Source: Karalla daura
Lineage: Eukaryota > Chordata > Actinopteri > Chaetodontiformes > Leiognathidae
DNA length: 64,000 bases
NCBI GenBank assembly: GCA_029224185.1
Contig: CM055198.1
Location: forward strand, 3,980,424-4,044,423
Direction: 5' to 3'
The notes below the pieces were generated by a model, which was given only the letters and a program-made list of their open reading frames with translations, did not search any database and was not told where the DNA came from. Every line of letters starts with the position of its first letter. Positions within the stretch are counted from its first letter, which is position 1. Positions 25,347 to 38,975 of this stretch are shown one piece after another. The position numbers were made by a program, and so were the translations under genes.

Positions 25347-28300
25347 TCACCCCGGACCTGTCGTTTTGGCCGAGATCCCGACCCCGAGCGAGCGAGCCCA
25401 AACCCACCATTTGGGGTGTGAGCCGCCTCCGGGGTGGCCCACGCTCACTGGAAAAAGCAATACCGATGCCGGATTTGATCCTGGAGCTGAGATATTAAAG
25501 CTCGCCGAAAGTGAAAAAAACGACCACCCCGGACCTGTCGTTTTGGCCGAGATCCCGACCCCGAGCGAGCGAGCCCAAACCCACCATTTGGGGTGTGAGC
25601 CGCCTCCGGGGTGGCCCACGCTCACTGGAAAAAGCAATACCGATGCCGGATTTGATCCTGGAGCTGAGATATTAAAGCTCGCCGAAAGTGAAAAAAACGA
25701 CCACCCCGGACCTGTCGTTTTGGCCGAGATCCCGACCCCGAGCGAGCGAGCCCAAACCCACCATTTGGGGTGTGAGCCGCCTCCGGGGTGGCCCACGCTC
25801 ACTGGAAAAAGCAATCCCGATGCCGGATTTGATCCTGGAGCTGAGATATTAAAGCTCGCCGAAAGTGAAAAAAACGACCACCCCGGACCTGTCGTTTTGG
25901 CCGAGATCCAGACCCCGAGCGAGCGAGCCCAAACCCACCATTTGGGGTGTGAGCCGCCTCCGGGGTGGCCCACGCTCACTGGAAAAAGCAATCCCGATGC
26001 CGGATTTGATCCTGGAGCTGAGATATTAAAGCTCGCCGAAAGTGTAAAAAACGACCACCCCGGACCTGTCGTTTTGGCCGAGATCCCGACCCCGAGCGAG
26101 CGAGCCCAAACCCACCATTTGGGGTGTGAGCCGCCTCCGGGGTGGCCCACGCTCACTGGAAAAAGCAATCCCGATGCCGGATTTGATCCTGGATCTGAGA
26201 TATCAAAGCTCGCCGAAAGTGAAAAAAACGACCACCCCGGACCTGTCGTTTTGGCCGAGATCCCGACCCCGAGCGAGCGAGCCCAAACCCACCATTTGGG
26301 GTGTGAGCCGCCTCCGGGGTGGCCCACGCTCACTGGAAAAAGCAATCCCGATGCCGGATTTGATCCTGGAGCTGAGATATTAAAGCTCGCCGAAAGTGAA
26401 AAAAACGACCACCCCGGACCTGTCGTTTTGGCCGAGATCCAGACCCCGAGCGAGCGAGCCCAAACCCACCATTTGGGGTGTGAGCCGCCTCCGGGGTGGC
26501 CCACGCTCACTGGAAAAAGCAATCCCGATGCCGGATTTGATCCTGGAGCTGAGATATTAAAGCTCGCCGAAAGTGAAAAAAACGACCACCCCGGACCTGT
26601 CGTTTTGGCCGAGATCCCGACCCCGAGCGAGCGAGCCCAAACCCACCATTTGGGGTGTGAGCCGCCTCCGGGGTGGCCCACGCTCACTGGAAAAAGCAAT
26701 CCCGATGCCGGATTTGATCCTGGATCTGAGATATCAAAGCTCGCCGAAAGTGAAAAAAACGACCACCCCGGACCTGTCGTTTTGGCCGAGATCCCGACCC
26801 CGAGCGAGCGAGCCCAAACCCACCATTTGGGGTGTGAGCCGCCTCCGGGGTGGCCCACGCTCACTGGAAAAAGCAGTCCCGATGCCGGATTTGATCCTGG
26901 AGCTGAGATATTAAAGCTCGCCGAAAGTGAAAAAAACGACCACCCCGGACCTGTCGTTTTAGCCGAGATCCCGACCCCGAGCGAGCGAGCCCAAACCCAC
27001 CATTTGGGGTGTGAGCCGCCTCCGGGGTGGCCCACGCTCACTGGAAAAAGCAATCCCGATGCCGGATTTGATCCTGGAGCTGAGATATTAAAGCTCGCCG
27101 AAAGTGAAAAAAACGACCACCCCGGACCTGTCGTTTTGGCCGAGATCCCGACCCCGAGCGAGCGAGCCCAAACCCACCATTTGGGGTGTGAGCCGCCTCC
27201 GGGGTGGCCCACGCTCACTGGAAAAAGCAATCCCGATGCCGGATTTGATCCTGGAGCTGAGATATTAAAGCTCGCCGAAAGTGAAAAAAACGACCACCCC
27301 GGACCTGTCGTTTTGGCCGAGATCCCGACCCCGAGCGAGCGAGCCCAAACCCACCATTTGGGGTGTGAGCCGCCTCCGGGGTGGCCCACGCTCACTGGAA
27401 AAAGCAATCCCGATGCTGGATTTGATCCTGGAGCTGAGATATTAAAGCTCGCCGAAAGTGAAAAAAACGACCACCCCGGACCTGTCGTTTTAGCCGAGAT
27501 CCCGACCCCGAGCGAGCGAGCCCAAACCCACCATTTGGGGTGTGAGCCGCCTCCGGGGTGGCCCACGCTCACTGGAAAAAGCAATCCCGATGCCGGATTT
27601 GATCCTGGAGCTGAGATATTAAAGCTAGCCGAAAGTGAAAAAAACGACCACCCCGGACCTGTCGTTTTGGCCGAGATCCCGACCCCGAGCGAGCGAGCCC
27701 AAACCCACCATTTGGGGTGTGAGCCGCCTCCGGGGTGGCCCACGCTCACTGGAAAAAGCAGTCCCGATGCCGGATTTGATCCTGGAGCTGAGATATTAAA
27801 GCTCGCCGAAAGTGAAAAAAACGACCACCCCGGACCTGTCGTTTTAGCCGAGATCCCGACCCCGAGCGAGCGAGCCCAAACCCACCATTTGGGGTGTGAG
27901 CCGCCTCCGGGGTGGCCCACGCTCACTGGAAAAAGCAATCCCGATGCCGGATTTGATCCTGGAGCTGAGATATTAAAGCTCGCCGAAAGTGAAAAAAACG
28001 ACCACCCCGGACCTGTCGTTTTGGCCGAGATCCCGACCCCGAGCGAGCGAGCCCAAACCCACCATTTGGGGTGTGAGCCGCCTCCGGGGTGGCCCACGCT
28101 CACTGGAAAAAGCAATCCCGATGCCGGATTTGATCCTGGAGCTGAGATATTAAAGCTCGCCGAAAGTGAAAAAAACGACCACCCCGGACCTGTCGTTTTA
28201 GCCGAGATCCCGACCCCGAGCGAGCGAGCCCAAACCCACCATTTGGGGTGTGAGCCGCCTCCGGGGTGGCCCACGCTCACTGGAAAAAGCAATCCCGATG

Positions 28301-30302
28301 CCGGATTTGATCCTGGAGCTGAGATATTAAAGCTCGCCGAAAGTGAAAAAAACGACCACCCCGGACCTGTCGTTTTGGCCGAGATCCCGACCCCGAGCGA
28401 GCGAGCCCAAACCCACCATTTGGGGTGTGAGCCGCCTCCGGGGTGGCCCACGCTCACTGGAAAAAGCAATCCCGATGCCGGATTTGATCCTGGAGCTGAG
28501 ATATTAAAGCTCGCCGAAAGTGAAAAAAACGACCACCCCGGACCTGTCGTTTTGGCCGAGATCCCGACCCCGAGCGAGCGAGCCCAAACCCACCATTTGG
28601 GGTGTGAGCCGCCTCCGGGGTGGCCCACGCTCACTGGAAAAAGCAATCCCGATGCTGGATTTGATCCTGGAGCTGAGATATTAAAGCTCGCCGAAAGTGA
28701 AAAAAACGACCACCCCGGACCTGTCGTTTTAGCCGAGATCCCGACCCCGAGCGAGCGAGCCCAAACCCACCATTTGGGGTGTGAGCCGCCTCCGGGGTGG
28801 CCCACGCTCACTGGAAAAAGCAATCCCGATGCCGGATTTGATCCTGGAGCTGAGATATTAAAGCTAGCCGAAAGTGAAAAAAACGACCACCCCGGACCTG
28901 TCGTTTTGGCCGAGATCCCGACCCCGAGCGAGCGAGCCCAAACCCACCATTTGGGGTGTGAGCCGCCTCCGGGGTGGCCCACGCTCACTGGAAAAAGCAG
29001 TCCCGATGCCGGATTTGATCCTGGAGCTGAGATATTAAAGCTCGCCGAAAGTGAAAAAAACGACCACCCCGGACCTGTCGTTTTAGCCGAGATCCCGACC
29101 CCGAGCGAGCGAGCCCAAACCCACCATTTGGGGTGTGAGCCGCCTCCGGGGTGGCCCACGCTCACTGGAAAAAACAATCCCGATGCCGGATTTGATCCTG
29201 GAGCTGAGATATTAAAGCTCGCCGAAAGTGAAAAAAACGACCACCCCGGACCTGTCGTTTTGGCCGAGATCCCGACCCCGAGCGAGCGAGCCCAAACCCA
29301 CCATTTGGGGTGTGAGCCGCCTCCGGGGTGGCCCACGCTCACTGGAAAAAGCAATCCCGATGCCGGATTTGATCCTGGAGCTGAGATATTAAAGCTCGCC
29401 GAAAGTGAAAAAAACGACCACCCCGGACCTGTCGTTTTGGCCGAGATCCCGACCCCGAGCGAGCGAGCCCAAACCCACCATTTGGGGTGTGAGCCGCCTC
29501 CGGGGTGGCCCACGCTCACTGGAAAAAGCAATCCCGATGCTGGATTTGATCCTGGAGCTGAGATATTAAAGCTCGCCGAAAGTGAAAAAAACGACCACCC
29601 CGGACCTGTCGTTTTAGCCGAGATCCCGACCCCGAGCGAGCGAGCCCAAACCCACCATTTGGGGTGTGAGCCGCCTCCGGGGTGGCCCACGCTCACTGGA
29701 AAAAGCAATCCCGATGCCGGATTTGATCCTGGAGCTGAGATATTAAAGCTCGCCGAAAGTGAAAAAAACGACCACCCCGGACCTGTCGTTTTGGCCGAGA
29801 TCCCGACCCCGAGCGAGCGAGCCCAAACCCACCATTTGGGGTGTGAGCCGCCTCCGGGGTGGCCCACGCTCACTGGAAAAAGCAATCCCGATGCCGGATT
29901 TGATCCTGGAGCTGAGATATTAAAGCTCGCCGAAAGTGAAAAAAACGACCACCCCGGACCTGTCGTTTTAGCCGAGATCCCGACCCCGAGCGAGCGAGCC
30001 CAAACCCACCATTTGGGGTGTGAGCCGCCTCCGGGGTGGCCCACGCTCACTGGAAAAAGCAATCCCGATGCCGGATTTGATCCTGGAGCTGAGATATTAA
30101 AGCTAGCCGAAAGTGAAAAAAACGACCACCCCGGACCTGTCGTTTTGGCCGAGATCCCGACCCCGAGCGAGCGAGCCCAAACCCACCATTTGGGGTGTGA
30201 GTCGCCTCCGGGGTGGCCCACGCTCACTGGAAAGAGCAATCCCGATGCCGGATTTGATCCTGGAGCTGAGATATTAAAGCTCGCCGAAAGTGAAAAAAAC
30301 GA
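25347..30302. repeat. family B super-unit, 28 monomers (4,956 bp)
   Basis: It copies the unit at 19,683: gtgtaaaaaac (26,045), ggatctgagatatc (26,194 and 26,725), aaaaagcagtccc (26,876; 27,761; 29,000), agctagcc (27,627; 28,866; 30,105) and aaaaaacaatccc (29,174). The agctagcc marks are spaced 1,239 bp, showing a 7-monomer sub-period. Most landmarks recur 28,497 bp further on in the unit at 53,844. Confidence 0.87.
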
Positions 30303-32426
30303 TCACCCCGGACCTGTCGTTTTGGCCGAGATCCCGACCCCGAGCGAGCGAGCCCAAACCCACCATTTGGGGTGTGAGCCGCCTCCGGGGTGGCCCACGC
30401 TCACTGGAAAAAGCAATACCGATGCCGGATTTGATCCTGGAGCTGAGATATTAAAGCTCGCCGAAAGTGAAAAAAACGACCACCCCGGACCTGTCGTTTT
30501 GGCCGAGATCCCGACCCCGAGCGAGCGAGCCCAAACCCACCATTTGGGGTGTGAGCCGCCTCCGGGGTGGCCCACGCTCACTGGAAAAAGCAATACCGAT
30601 GCCGGATTTGATCCTGGAGCTGAGATATTAAAGCTCGCCGAAAGTGAAAAAAACGACCACCCCGGACCTGTCGTTTTGGCCGAGATCCCGACCCCGAGCG
30701 AGCGAGCCCAAACCCACCATTTGGGGTGTGAGCCGCCTCCGGGGTGGCCCACGCTCACTGGAAAAAGCAATCCCGATGCCGGATTTGATCCTGGAGCTGA
30801 GATATTAAAGCTCGCCGAAAGTGAAAAAAACGACCACCCCGGACCTGTCGTTTTGGCCGAGATCCAGACCCCGAGCGAGCGAGCCCAAACCCACCATTTG
30901 GGGTGTGAGCCGCCTCCGGGGTGGCCCACGCTCACTGGAAAAAGCAATCCCGATGCCGGATTTGATCCTGGAGCTGAGATATTAAAGCTCGCCGAAAGTG
31001 TAAAAAACGACCACCCCGGACCTGTCGTTTTGGCCGAGATCCCGACCCCGAGCGAGCGAGCCCAAACCCACCATTTGGGGTGTGAGCCGCCTCCGGGGTG
31101 GCCCACGCTCACTGGAAAAAGCAATCCCGATGCCGGATTTGATCCTGGATCTGAGATATCAAAGCTCGCCGAAAGTGAAAAAAACGACCACCCCGGACCT
31201 GTCGTTTTGGCCGAGATCCCGACCCCGAGCGAGCGAGCCCAAACCCACCATTTGGGGTGTGAGCCGCCTCCGGGGTGGCCCACGCTCACTGGAAAAAGCA
31301 ATCCCGATGCCGGATTTGATCCTGGAGCTGAGATATTAAAGCTCGCCGAAAGTGAAAAAAACGACCACCCCGGACCTGTCGTTTTGGCCGAGATCCCGAC
31401 CCCGAGCGAGCGAGCCCAAACCCACCATTTGGGGTGTGAGCCGCCTCCGGGGTGGCCCACGCTCACTGGAAAAAGCAATCCCGATGCCGGATTTGATCCT
31501 GGAGCTGAGATATTAAAGCTCGCCGAAAGTGAAAAAAACGACCACCCCGGACCTGTCGTTTTGGCCGAGATCCCGACCCCGAGCGAGCGAGCCCAAACCC
31601 ACCATTTGGGGTGTGAGCCGCCTCCGGGGTGGCCCACGCTCACTGGAAAAAGCAATCCCGATGCCGGATTTGATCCTGGATCTGAGATATCAAAGCTCGC
31701 CGAAAGTGAAAAAAACGACCACCCCGGACCTGTCGTTTTGGCCGAGATCCCGACCCCGAGCGAGCGAGCCCAAACCCACCATTTGGGGTGTGAGCCGCCT
31801 CCGGGGTGGCCCACGCTCACTGGAAAAAGCAGTCCCGATGCCGGATTTGATCCTGGAGCTGAGATATTAAAGCTCGCCGAAAGTGAAAAAAACGACCACC
31901 CCGGACCTGTCGTTTTAGCCGAGATCCCGACCCCGAGCGAGCGAGCCCAAACCCACCATTTGGGGTGTGAGCCGCCTCCGGGGTGGCCCACGCTCACTGG
32001 AAAAAGCAATCCCGATGCCGGATTTGATCCTGGAGCTGAGATATTAAAGCTCGCCGAAAGTGAAAAAAACGACCACCCCGGACCTGTCGTTTTGGCCGAG
32101 ATCCCGACCCCGAGCGAGCGAGCCCAAACCCACCATTTGGGGTGTGAGCCGCCTCCGGGGTGGCCCACGCTCACTGGAAAAAGCAATCCCGATGCCGGAT
32201 TTGATCCTGGAGCTGAGATATTAAAGCTCGCCGAAAGTGAAAAAAACGACCACCCCGGACCTGTCGTTTTGGCCGAGATCCCGACCCCGAGCGAGCGAGC
32301 CCAAACCCACCATTTGGGGTGTGAGCCGCCTCCGGGGTGGCCCACGCTCACTGGAAAGAGCAATCCCGATGCCGGATTTGATCCTGGAGCTGAGATATTA
32401 AAGCTCGCCGAAAGTGAAAAAAACGA
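30303..32426. repeat. short family B unit, 12 monomers
   Basis: It opens like the full B units, with gtgtaaaaaac at 31,001 and ggatctgagatatc at 31,150 and 31,681, then ends early. Its seventh monomer has cccgacccc where the sister units have ccagacccc. Its closing monomer has aaagagc but gagccgcc, unlike the usual gagtcgcc closer. Confidence 0.8.
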
Positions 32427-33842
32427 TCACCCCGGACCTGTCGTTTTGGCCGAGATCCCGACCCCGAGCGAGCGAGCCCAAACCCACCATTTGGGGTGTG
32501 AGCCGCCTCCGGGGTGGCCCACGCTCACTGGAAAAAGCAATACCGATGCCGGATTTGATCCTGGAGCTGAGATATTAAAGCTCGCCGAAAGTGAAAAAAA
32601 CGACCACCCCGGACCTGTCGTTTTGGCCGAGATCCCGACCCCGAGCGAGCGAGCCCAAACCCACCATTTGGGGTGTGAGCCGCCTCCGGGGTGGCCCACG
32701 CTCACTGGAAAAAGCAATACCGATGCCGGATTTGATCCTGGAGCTGAGATATTAAAGCTCGCCGAAAGTGAAAAAAACGACCACCCCGGACCTGTCGTTT
32801 TGGCCGAGATCCCGACCCCGAGCGAGCGAGCCCAAACCCACCATTTGGGGTGTGAGCCGCCTCCGGGGTGGCCCACGCTCACTGGAAAAAGCAATCCCGA
32901 TGCCGGATTTGATCCTGGAGCTGAGATATTAAAGCTCGCCGAAAGTGAAAAAAACGACCACCCCGGACCTGTCGTTTTGGCCGAGATCCCGACCCCGAGC
33001 GAGCGAGCCCAAACCCACCATTTGGGGTGTGAGCCGCCTCCGGGGTGGCCCACGCTCACTGGAAAAAGCAATCCCGATGCCGGATTTGATCCTGGAGCTG
33101 AGATATTAAAGCTCGCCGAAAGTGAAAAAAACGACCACCCCGGACCTGTCGTTTTGGCCGAGATCCCGACCCCGAGCGAGCGAGCCCAAACCCACCATTT
33201 GGGGTGTGAGTCGCCTCCGGGGTGGCCCACGCTCACTGGAAAAAGCAATCCCGATGCCCGATTTGATCCTGGAGCTGAGATATTAAAGCTCGCCGAAAGT
33301 GAAAAAAACGACCACCCCGGACCTGTCGTTTTGGCCGAGATCCCGACCCCGAGCGAGCGAGCCCAAACCCACCATTTGGGGTGTGAGCCGCCTCCGGGGT
33401 GGCCCACGCTCACTGGAAAAAGCAATCCCGATGCCGGATTTGATCCTGGAGCTGAGATATTAAAGCTCGCCGAAAGTGAAAAAAACGACCACCCCGGACC
33501 TGTCGTTTTGGCCGAGATCCCGACCCCGAGCGAGCGAGCCCAAACCCACCATTTGGGGTGTGAGCCGCCTCCGGGGTGGCCCACGCTCACTGGAAAAAGC
33601 AATCCCGATGCCGGATTTGATCCTGGAGCTGAGATATTAAAGCTCGCCGAAAGTGAAAAAAACGACCACCCCGGACCTGTCGTTTTGGCCGAGATCCCGA
33701 CCCCGTGCGAGCGAGCCCAAACCCACCATTTGGGGTGTGAGCCGCCTCCGGGGTGGCCCACGCTCACTGGAAAAAGCAATCCCGATGCCGGATTTGATCC
33801 TGGAGCTGAGATATTAAAGCTCGCCGAAAGTGAAAAAAACGA
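32427..33842. repeat. 8-monomer linker between family B and family A
   Basis: Two accgatgcc monomers, two consensus, gagtcgcc with gatgcccga, two consensus, then gtgcgagcg (T at 33,706). Confidence 0.75.
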
Positions 33843-35612
33843 CCACCCCGGACCTGTCGTTTTGGCCGAGATCCCGACCCCGAGCGAGCGAGCCCAAACC
33901 TACCATTTGGGGTGTGAGCCGCCTCCGGGGTGGCCCACGCTCACTGGAAAAAGCAATCCCGATGCCGGATTTGATCCTGGAGCTGAGATATTAAAGCTCG
34001 CCGAAAGTGAAAAAAACGACCACCCCGGACCTGTCGTTTTAGCCGAGATCCCGACCCCGAGCGAGCGAGCCCAAACCCACCATTTGGGGTGTGAGCCGCC
34101 TCCGGGGTGGCCCACGCTCACTGGAAAGAGCAATCCCGATGCCGGATTTGATCCTGGAGCTGAGATATTAAAGCTCGCCGAAAGTGAAAAAAACGACCAC
34201 CCCGGACCTGTCGTTTTGGCCGAGATCCCGACCCCGAGCGAGCGAGCCCAAACCCACCATTTGGGGTGTGAGCCGCCTCCGGGGTGGCCCACGCTCACTG
34301 GAAAAAGCAATACCGATGCCGGATTTGATGCTGGAGCTGAGATATTAAAGCTCGCCGAAAGTGAAAAAAACGACCACCCCGGACCTGTCGTTTTGGCCGA
34401 GATCCAGACCCCGAGCGAGCGAGCCCAAACCCACGACGTGGGGTGTGAGCCGCCTCCGGGGTGGCCCACGCTCACTGGAAAAAGCAATCCCGATACCGGA
34501 TTTGATCCTGGAGCTGAGATATTAAAGCTCGCCGAAAGTGAAAAAAACGACCACCCCGGACCTGTCGTTTTGGCCGAGATCCAGACCCCGAGCGAGCGAG
34601 CCCAAACCCACCATTTGGGGTGTGAGCCGCCTCCGGGGTGGCCCACGCTCACTGGAAAGAGCAATCCCGATGCCGGATTTGATCCTGGAGCTGAGATATT
34701 AAAGCTCGCCGAAAGTGAAAAAAACGACCACCCCGGACCTGTCGTTTTGGCCGAGATCCCGACCCCGAGCGAGCGAGCCCAAACCCACCATTTGGGGTGT
34801 GAGTCGCCTCCGGGGTGGCCCACGCTCACTGGAAAGATCAATCCCGATGCCGGATTTGATCCTGGAGCTGAGATATTAAAGCTCGCCGAAAGTGAAAAAA
34901 ACGACCACCCCGGACCTGTCGTTTTGGCCGAGATCCCGACCCCGAGCGAGCGAGCCCAAACCCACCATTTGGGGTGTGAGCCGCCTCCGGGGTGGCCCAC
35001 GCTCACTGGAAAAAGCAATACCGATGCCGGATTTGATGCTGGAGCTGAGATATTAAAGCTCGCCGAAAGTGAAAAAAACAACCACCCCGGACCTGTCGTT
35101 TTGGCCGAGATCCAGACCCCGAGCGAGCGAGCCCAAACCCACGATGTGGGGTGTGAGCCGCCTCCGGGGTGGCCCACGCTCACTGGAAAAAGCAATCCCG
35201 ATACCGGATTTGATCCTGGAGCTGAGATATTAAAGCTCGCCGAAAGTGAAAAAAACGACCACCCCGGACCTGTCGTTTTGGCCGAGATCCAGACCCTGAG
35301 CGAGCGAGCCCAAACCCACCATTTGGGGTGTGAGCCGCCTCCGGGGTGGCCCACGCTCACTGGAAAGAGCAATCCCGATGCCAGATTTGATCCTGGAGCT
35401 GAGATATTAAAGCTCGCCGAAAGTGAAAAAAACGACCACCCCGGACCTGTCGTTTTGGCCGAGATCCCGACCCCGAGCGAGCGAGCCCAAACCCACCATT
35501 TGGGGTGTGAGTCGCCTCCGGGGTGGCCCACGCTCACTGGAAAGAGCAATCCCGATGCCGGATTTGATCCTGGAGCTGAGATATTAAAGCTCGCCGAAAG
35601 TGAAAAAAACGA
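33843..35612. repeat. family A 10-mer HOR copy, 1,770 bp
   Basis: Full ten-monomer order. The first monomer has a private C to T at 33,901, and the second carries gttttagcc, as at 1806-3575. Confidence 0.88.
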
Positions 35613-37205
35613 TCACCCCGGACCTGTCGTTTTGGCCGAGATCCCGACCCCGAGCGAGCGAGCCCAAACCCACCATTTGGGGTGTGAGCCGCCTCCGGGG
35701 TGGCCCACGCTCACTGGAAAAAGCAATACCGATGCCGGATTTGATCCTGGAGCTGAGATATTAAAGCTCGCCGAAAGTGAAAAAAACGACCACCCCGGAC
35801 CTGTCGTTTTGGCCGAGATCCCGACCCCGAGCGAGCGAGCCCAAACCCACCATTTGGGGTGTGAGCCGCCTCCGGGGTGGCCCACGCTCACTGGAAAAAG
35901 CAATACCGATGCCGGATTTGATCCTGGAGCTGAGATATTAAAGCTCGCCGAAAGTGAAAAAAACGACCACCCCGGACCTGTCGTTTTGGCCGAGATCCCG
36001 ACCCCGAGCGAGCGAGCCCAAACCCACCATTTGGGGTGTGAGCCGCCTCCGGGGTGGCCCACGCTCACTGGAAAAAGCAATCCCGATGCCGGATTTGATC
36101 CTGGAGCTGAGATATTAAAGCTCGCCGAAAGTGAAAAAAACGACCACCCCGGACCTGTCGTTTTGGCCGAGATCCCGACCCCGAGCGAGCGAGCCCAAAC
36201 CCACCATTTGGGGTGTGAGCCGCCTCCGGGGTGGCCCACGCTCACTGGAAAAAGCAATCCCGATGCCGGATTTGATCCTGGAGCTGAGATATTAAAGCTC
36301 GCCGAAAGTGAAAAAAACGACCACCCCGGACCTGTCGTTTTGGCCGAGATCCCGACCCCGAGCGAGCGAGCCCAAACCCACCATTTGGGGTGTGAGTCGC
36401 CTCCGGGGTGGCCCACGCTCACTGGAAAAAGCAATCCCGATGCCCGATTTGATCCTGGAGCTGAGATATTAAAGCTCGCCGAAAGTGAAAAAAACGACCA
36501 CCCCGGACCTGTCGTTTTGGCCGAGATCCCGACCCCGAGCGAGCGAGCCCAAACCCACCATTTGGGGTGTGAGCCGCCTCCGGGGTGGCCCACGCTCACT
36601 GGAAAAAGCAATCCCGATGCCGGATTTGATCCTGGAGCTGAGATATTAAAGCTCGCCGAAAGTGAAAAAAACGACCACCCCGGACCTGTCGTTTTGGCCG
36701 AGATCCCGACCCCGAGCGAGCGAGCCCAAACCCACCATTTGGGGTGTGAGCCGCCTCCGGGGTGGCCCACGCTCACTGGAAAAAGCAATCCCGATACCGG
36801 ATTTGATCCTGGAGCTGAGATATTAAAGCTCGCCGAAAGTGAAAAAAACGACCACCCCGGACCTGTCGTTTTGGCCGAGATCCAGACCCCGAGCGAGCGA
36901 GCCCAAACCCACCATTTGGGGTGTGAGCCGCCTCCGGGGTGGCCCACGCTCACTGGAAAGAGCAATCCCGATGCCGGATTTGATCCTGGAGCTGAGATAT
37001 TAAAGCTCGCCGAAAGTGAAAAAAACGACCACCCCGGACCTGTCGTTTTGGCCGAGATCCCGACCCCGAGCGAGCGAGCCCAAACCCACCATTTGGGGTG
37101 TGAGTCGCCTCCGGGGTGGCCCACGCTCACTGGAAAGAGCAATCCCGATGCCGGATTTGATCCTGGAGCTGAGATATTAAAGCTCGCCGAAAGTGAAAAA
37201 AACGA
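35613..37205. repeat. 9-monomer block, copy of 3576-5168
   Basis: Same nine-variant order as 3576-5168. At the 27,966-bp offset it lies opposite the end of the 13-mer (6939-9239), from which it lacks four monomers. Confidence 0.85.
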
Positions 37206-38975
37206 TCACCCCGGACCTGTCGTTTTGGCCGAGATCCCGACCCCGAGCGAGCGAGCCCAAACCCACCATTTGGGGTGTGAGCCGCCTCCGGGGTGGCCCA
37301 CGCTCACTGGAAAAAGCAATCCCGATGCCGGATTTGATCCTGGAGCTGAGATATTAAAGCTCGCCGAAAGTGAAAAAAACGACCACCCCGGACCTGTCGT
37401 TTTGGCCGAGATCCCGACCCCGAGCGAGCGAGCCCAAACCCACCATTTGGGGTGTGAGCCGCCTCCGGGGTGGCCCACGCTCACTGGAAAGAGCAATCCC
37501 GATGCCGGATTTGATCCTGGAGCTGAGATATTAAAGCTCGCCGAAAGTGAAAAAAACGACCACCCCGGACCTGTCGTTTTGGCCGAGATCCCGACCCCGA
37601 GCGAGCGAGCCCAAACCCACCATTTGGGGTGTGAGCCGCCTCCGGGGTGGCCCACGCTCACTGGAAAAAGCAATACCGATGCCGGATTTGATGCTGGAGC
37701 TGAGATATTAAAGCTCGCCGAAAGTGAAAAAAACGACCACCCCGGACCTGTCGTTTTGGCCGAGATCCAGACCCCGAGCGAGCGAGCCCAAACCCACGAC
37801 GTGGGGTGTGAGCCGCCTCCGGGGTGGCCCACGCTCACTGGAAAAAGCAATCCCGATACCGGATTTGATCCTGGAGCTGAGATATTAAAGCTCGCCGAAA
37901 GTGAAAAAAACGACCACCCCGGACCTGTCGTTTTGGCCGAGATCCAGACCCCGAGCGAGCGAGCCCAAACCCACCATTTGGGGTGTGAGCCGCCTCCGGG
38001 GTGGCCCACGCTCACTGGAAAGAGCAATCCCGATGCCGGATTTGATCCTGGAGCTGAGATATTAAAGCTCGCCGAAAGTGAAAAAAACGACCACCCCGGA
38101 CCTGTCGTTTTGGCCGAGATCCCGACCCCGAGCGAGCGAGCCCAAACCCACCATTTGGGGTGTGAGTCGCCTCCGGGGTGGCCCACGCTCACTGGAAAGA
38201 TCAATCCCGATGCCGGATTTGATCCTGGAGCTGAGATATTAAAGCTCGCCGAAAGTGAAAAAAACGACCACCCCGGACCTGTCGTTTTGGCCGAGATCCC
38301 GACCCCGAGCGAGCGAGCCCAAACCCACCATTTGGGGTGTGAGCCGCCTCCGGGGTGGCCCACGCTCACTGGAAAAAGCAATACCGATGCCGGATTTGAT
38401 GCTGGAGCTGAGATATTAAAGCTCGCCGAAAGTGAAAAAAACAACCACCCCGGACCTGTCGTTTTGGCCGAGATCCAGACCCCGAGCGAGCGAGCCCAAA
38501 CCCACGATGTGGGGTGTGAGCCGCCTCCGGGGTGGCCCACGCTCACTGGAAAAAGCAATCCCGATACCGGATTTGATCCTGGAGCTGAGATATTAAAGCT
38601 CGCCGAAAGTGAAAAAAACGACCACCCCGGACCTGTCGTTTTGGCCGAGATCCAGACCCTGAGCGAGCGAGCCCAAACCCACCATTTGGGGTGTGAGCCG
38701 CCTCCGGGGTGGCCCACGCTCACTGGAAAGAGCAATCCCGATGCCAGATTTGATCCTGGAGCTGAGATATTAAAGCTCGCCGAAAGTGAAAAAAACGACC
38801 ACCCCGGACCTGTCGTTTTGGCCGAGATCCCGACCCCGAGCGAGCGAGCCCAAACCCACCATTTGGGGTGTGAGTCGCCTCCGGGGTGGCCCACGCTCAC
38901 TGGAAAGAGCAATCCCGATGCCGGATTTGATCCTGGAGCTGAGATATTAAAGCTCGCCGAAAGTGAAAAAAACGA
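37206..38975. repeat. family A 10-mer HOR copy, 1,770 bp
   Basis: Full ten-monomer order in direct tandem with the copy at 38,976. Translations of both strands match 9240-11,009. Confidence 0.9.
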
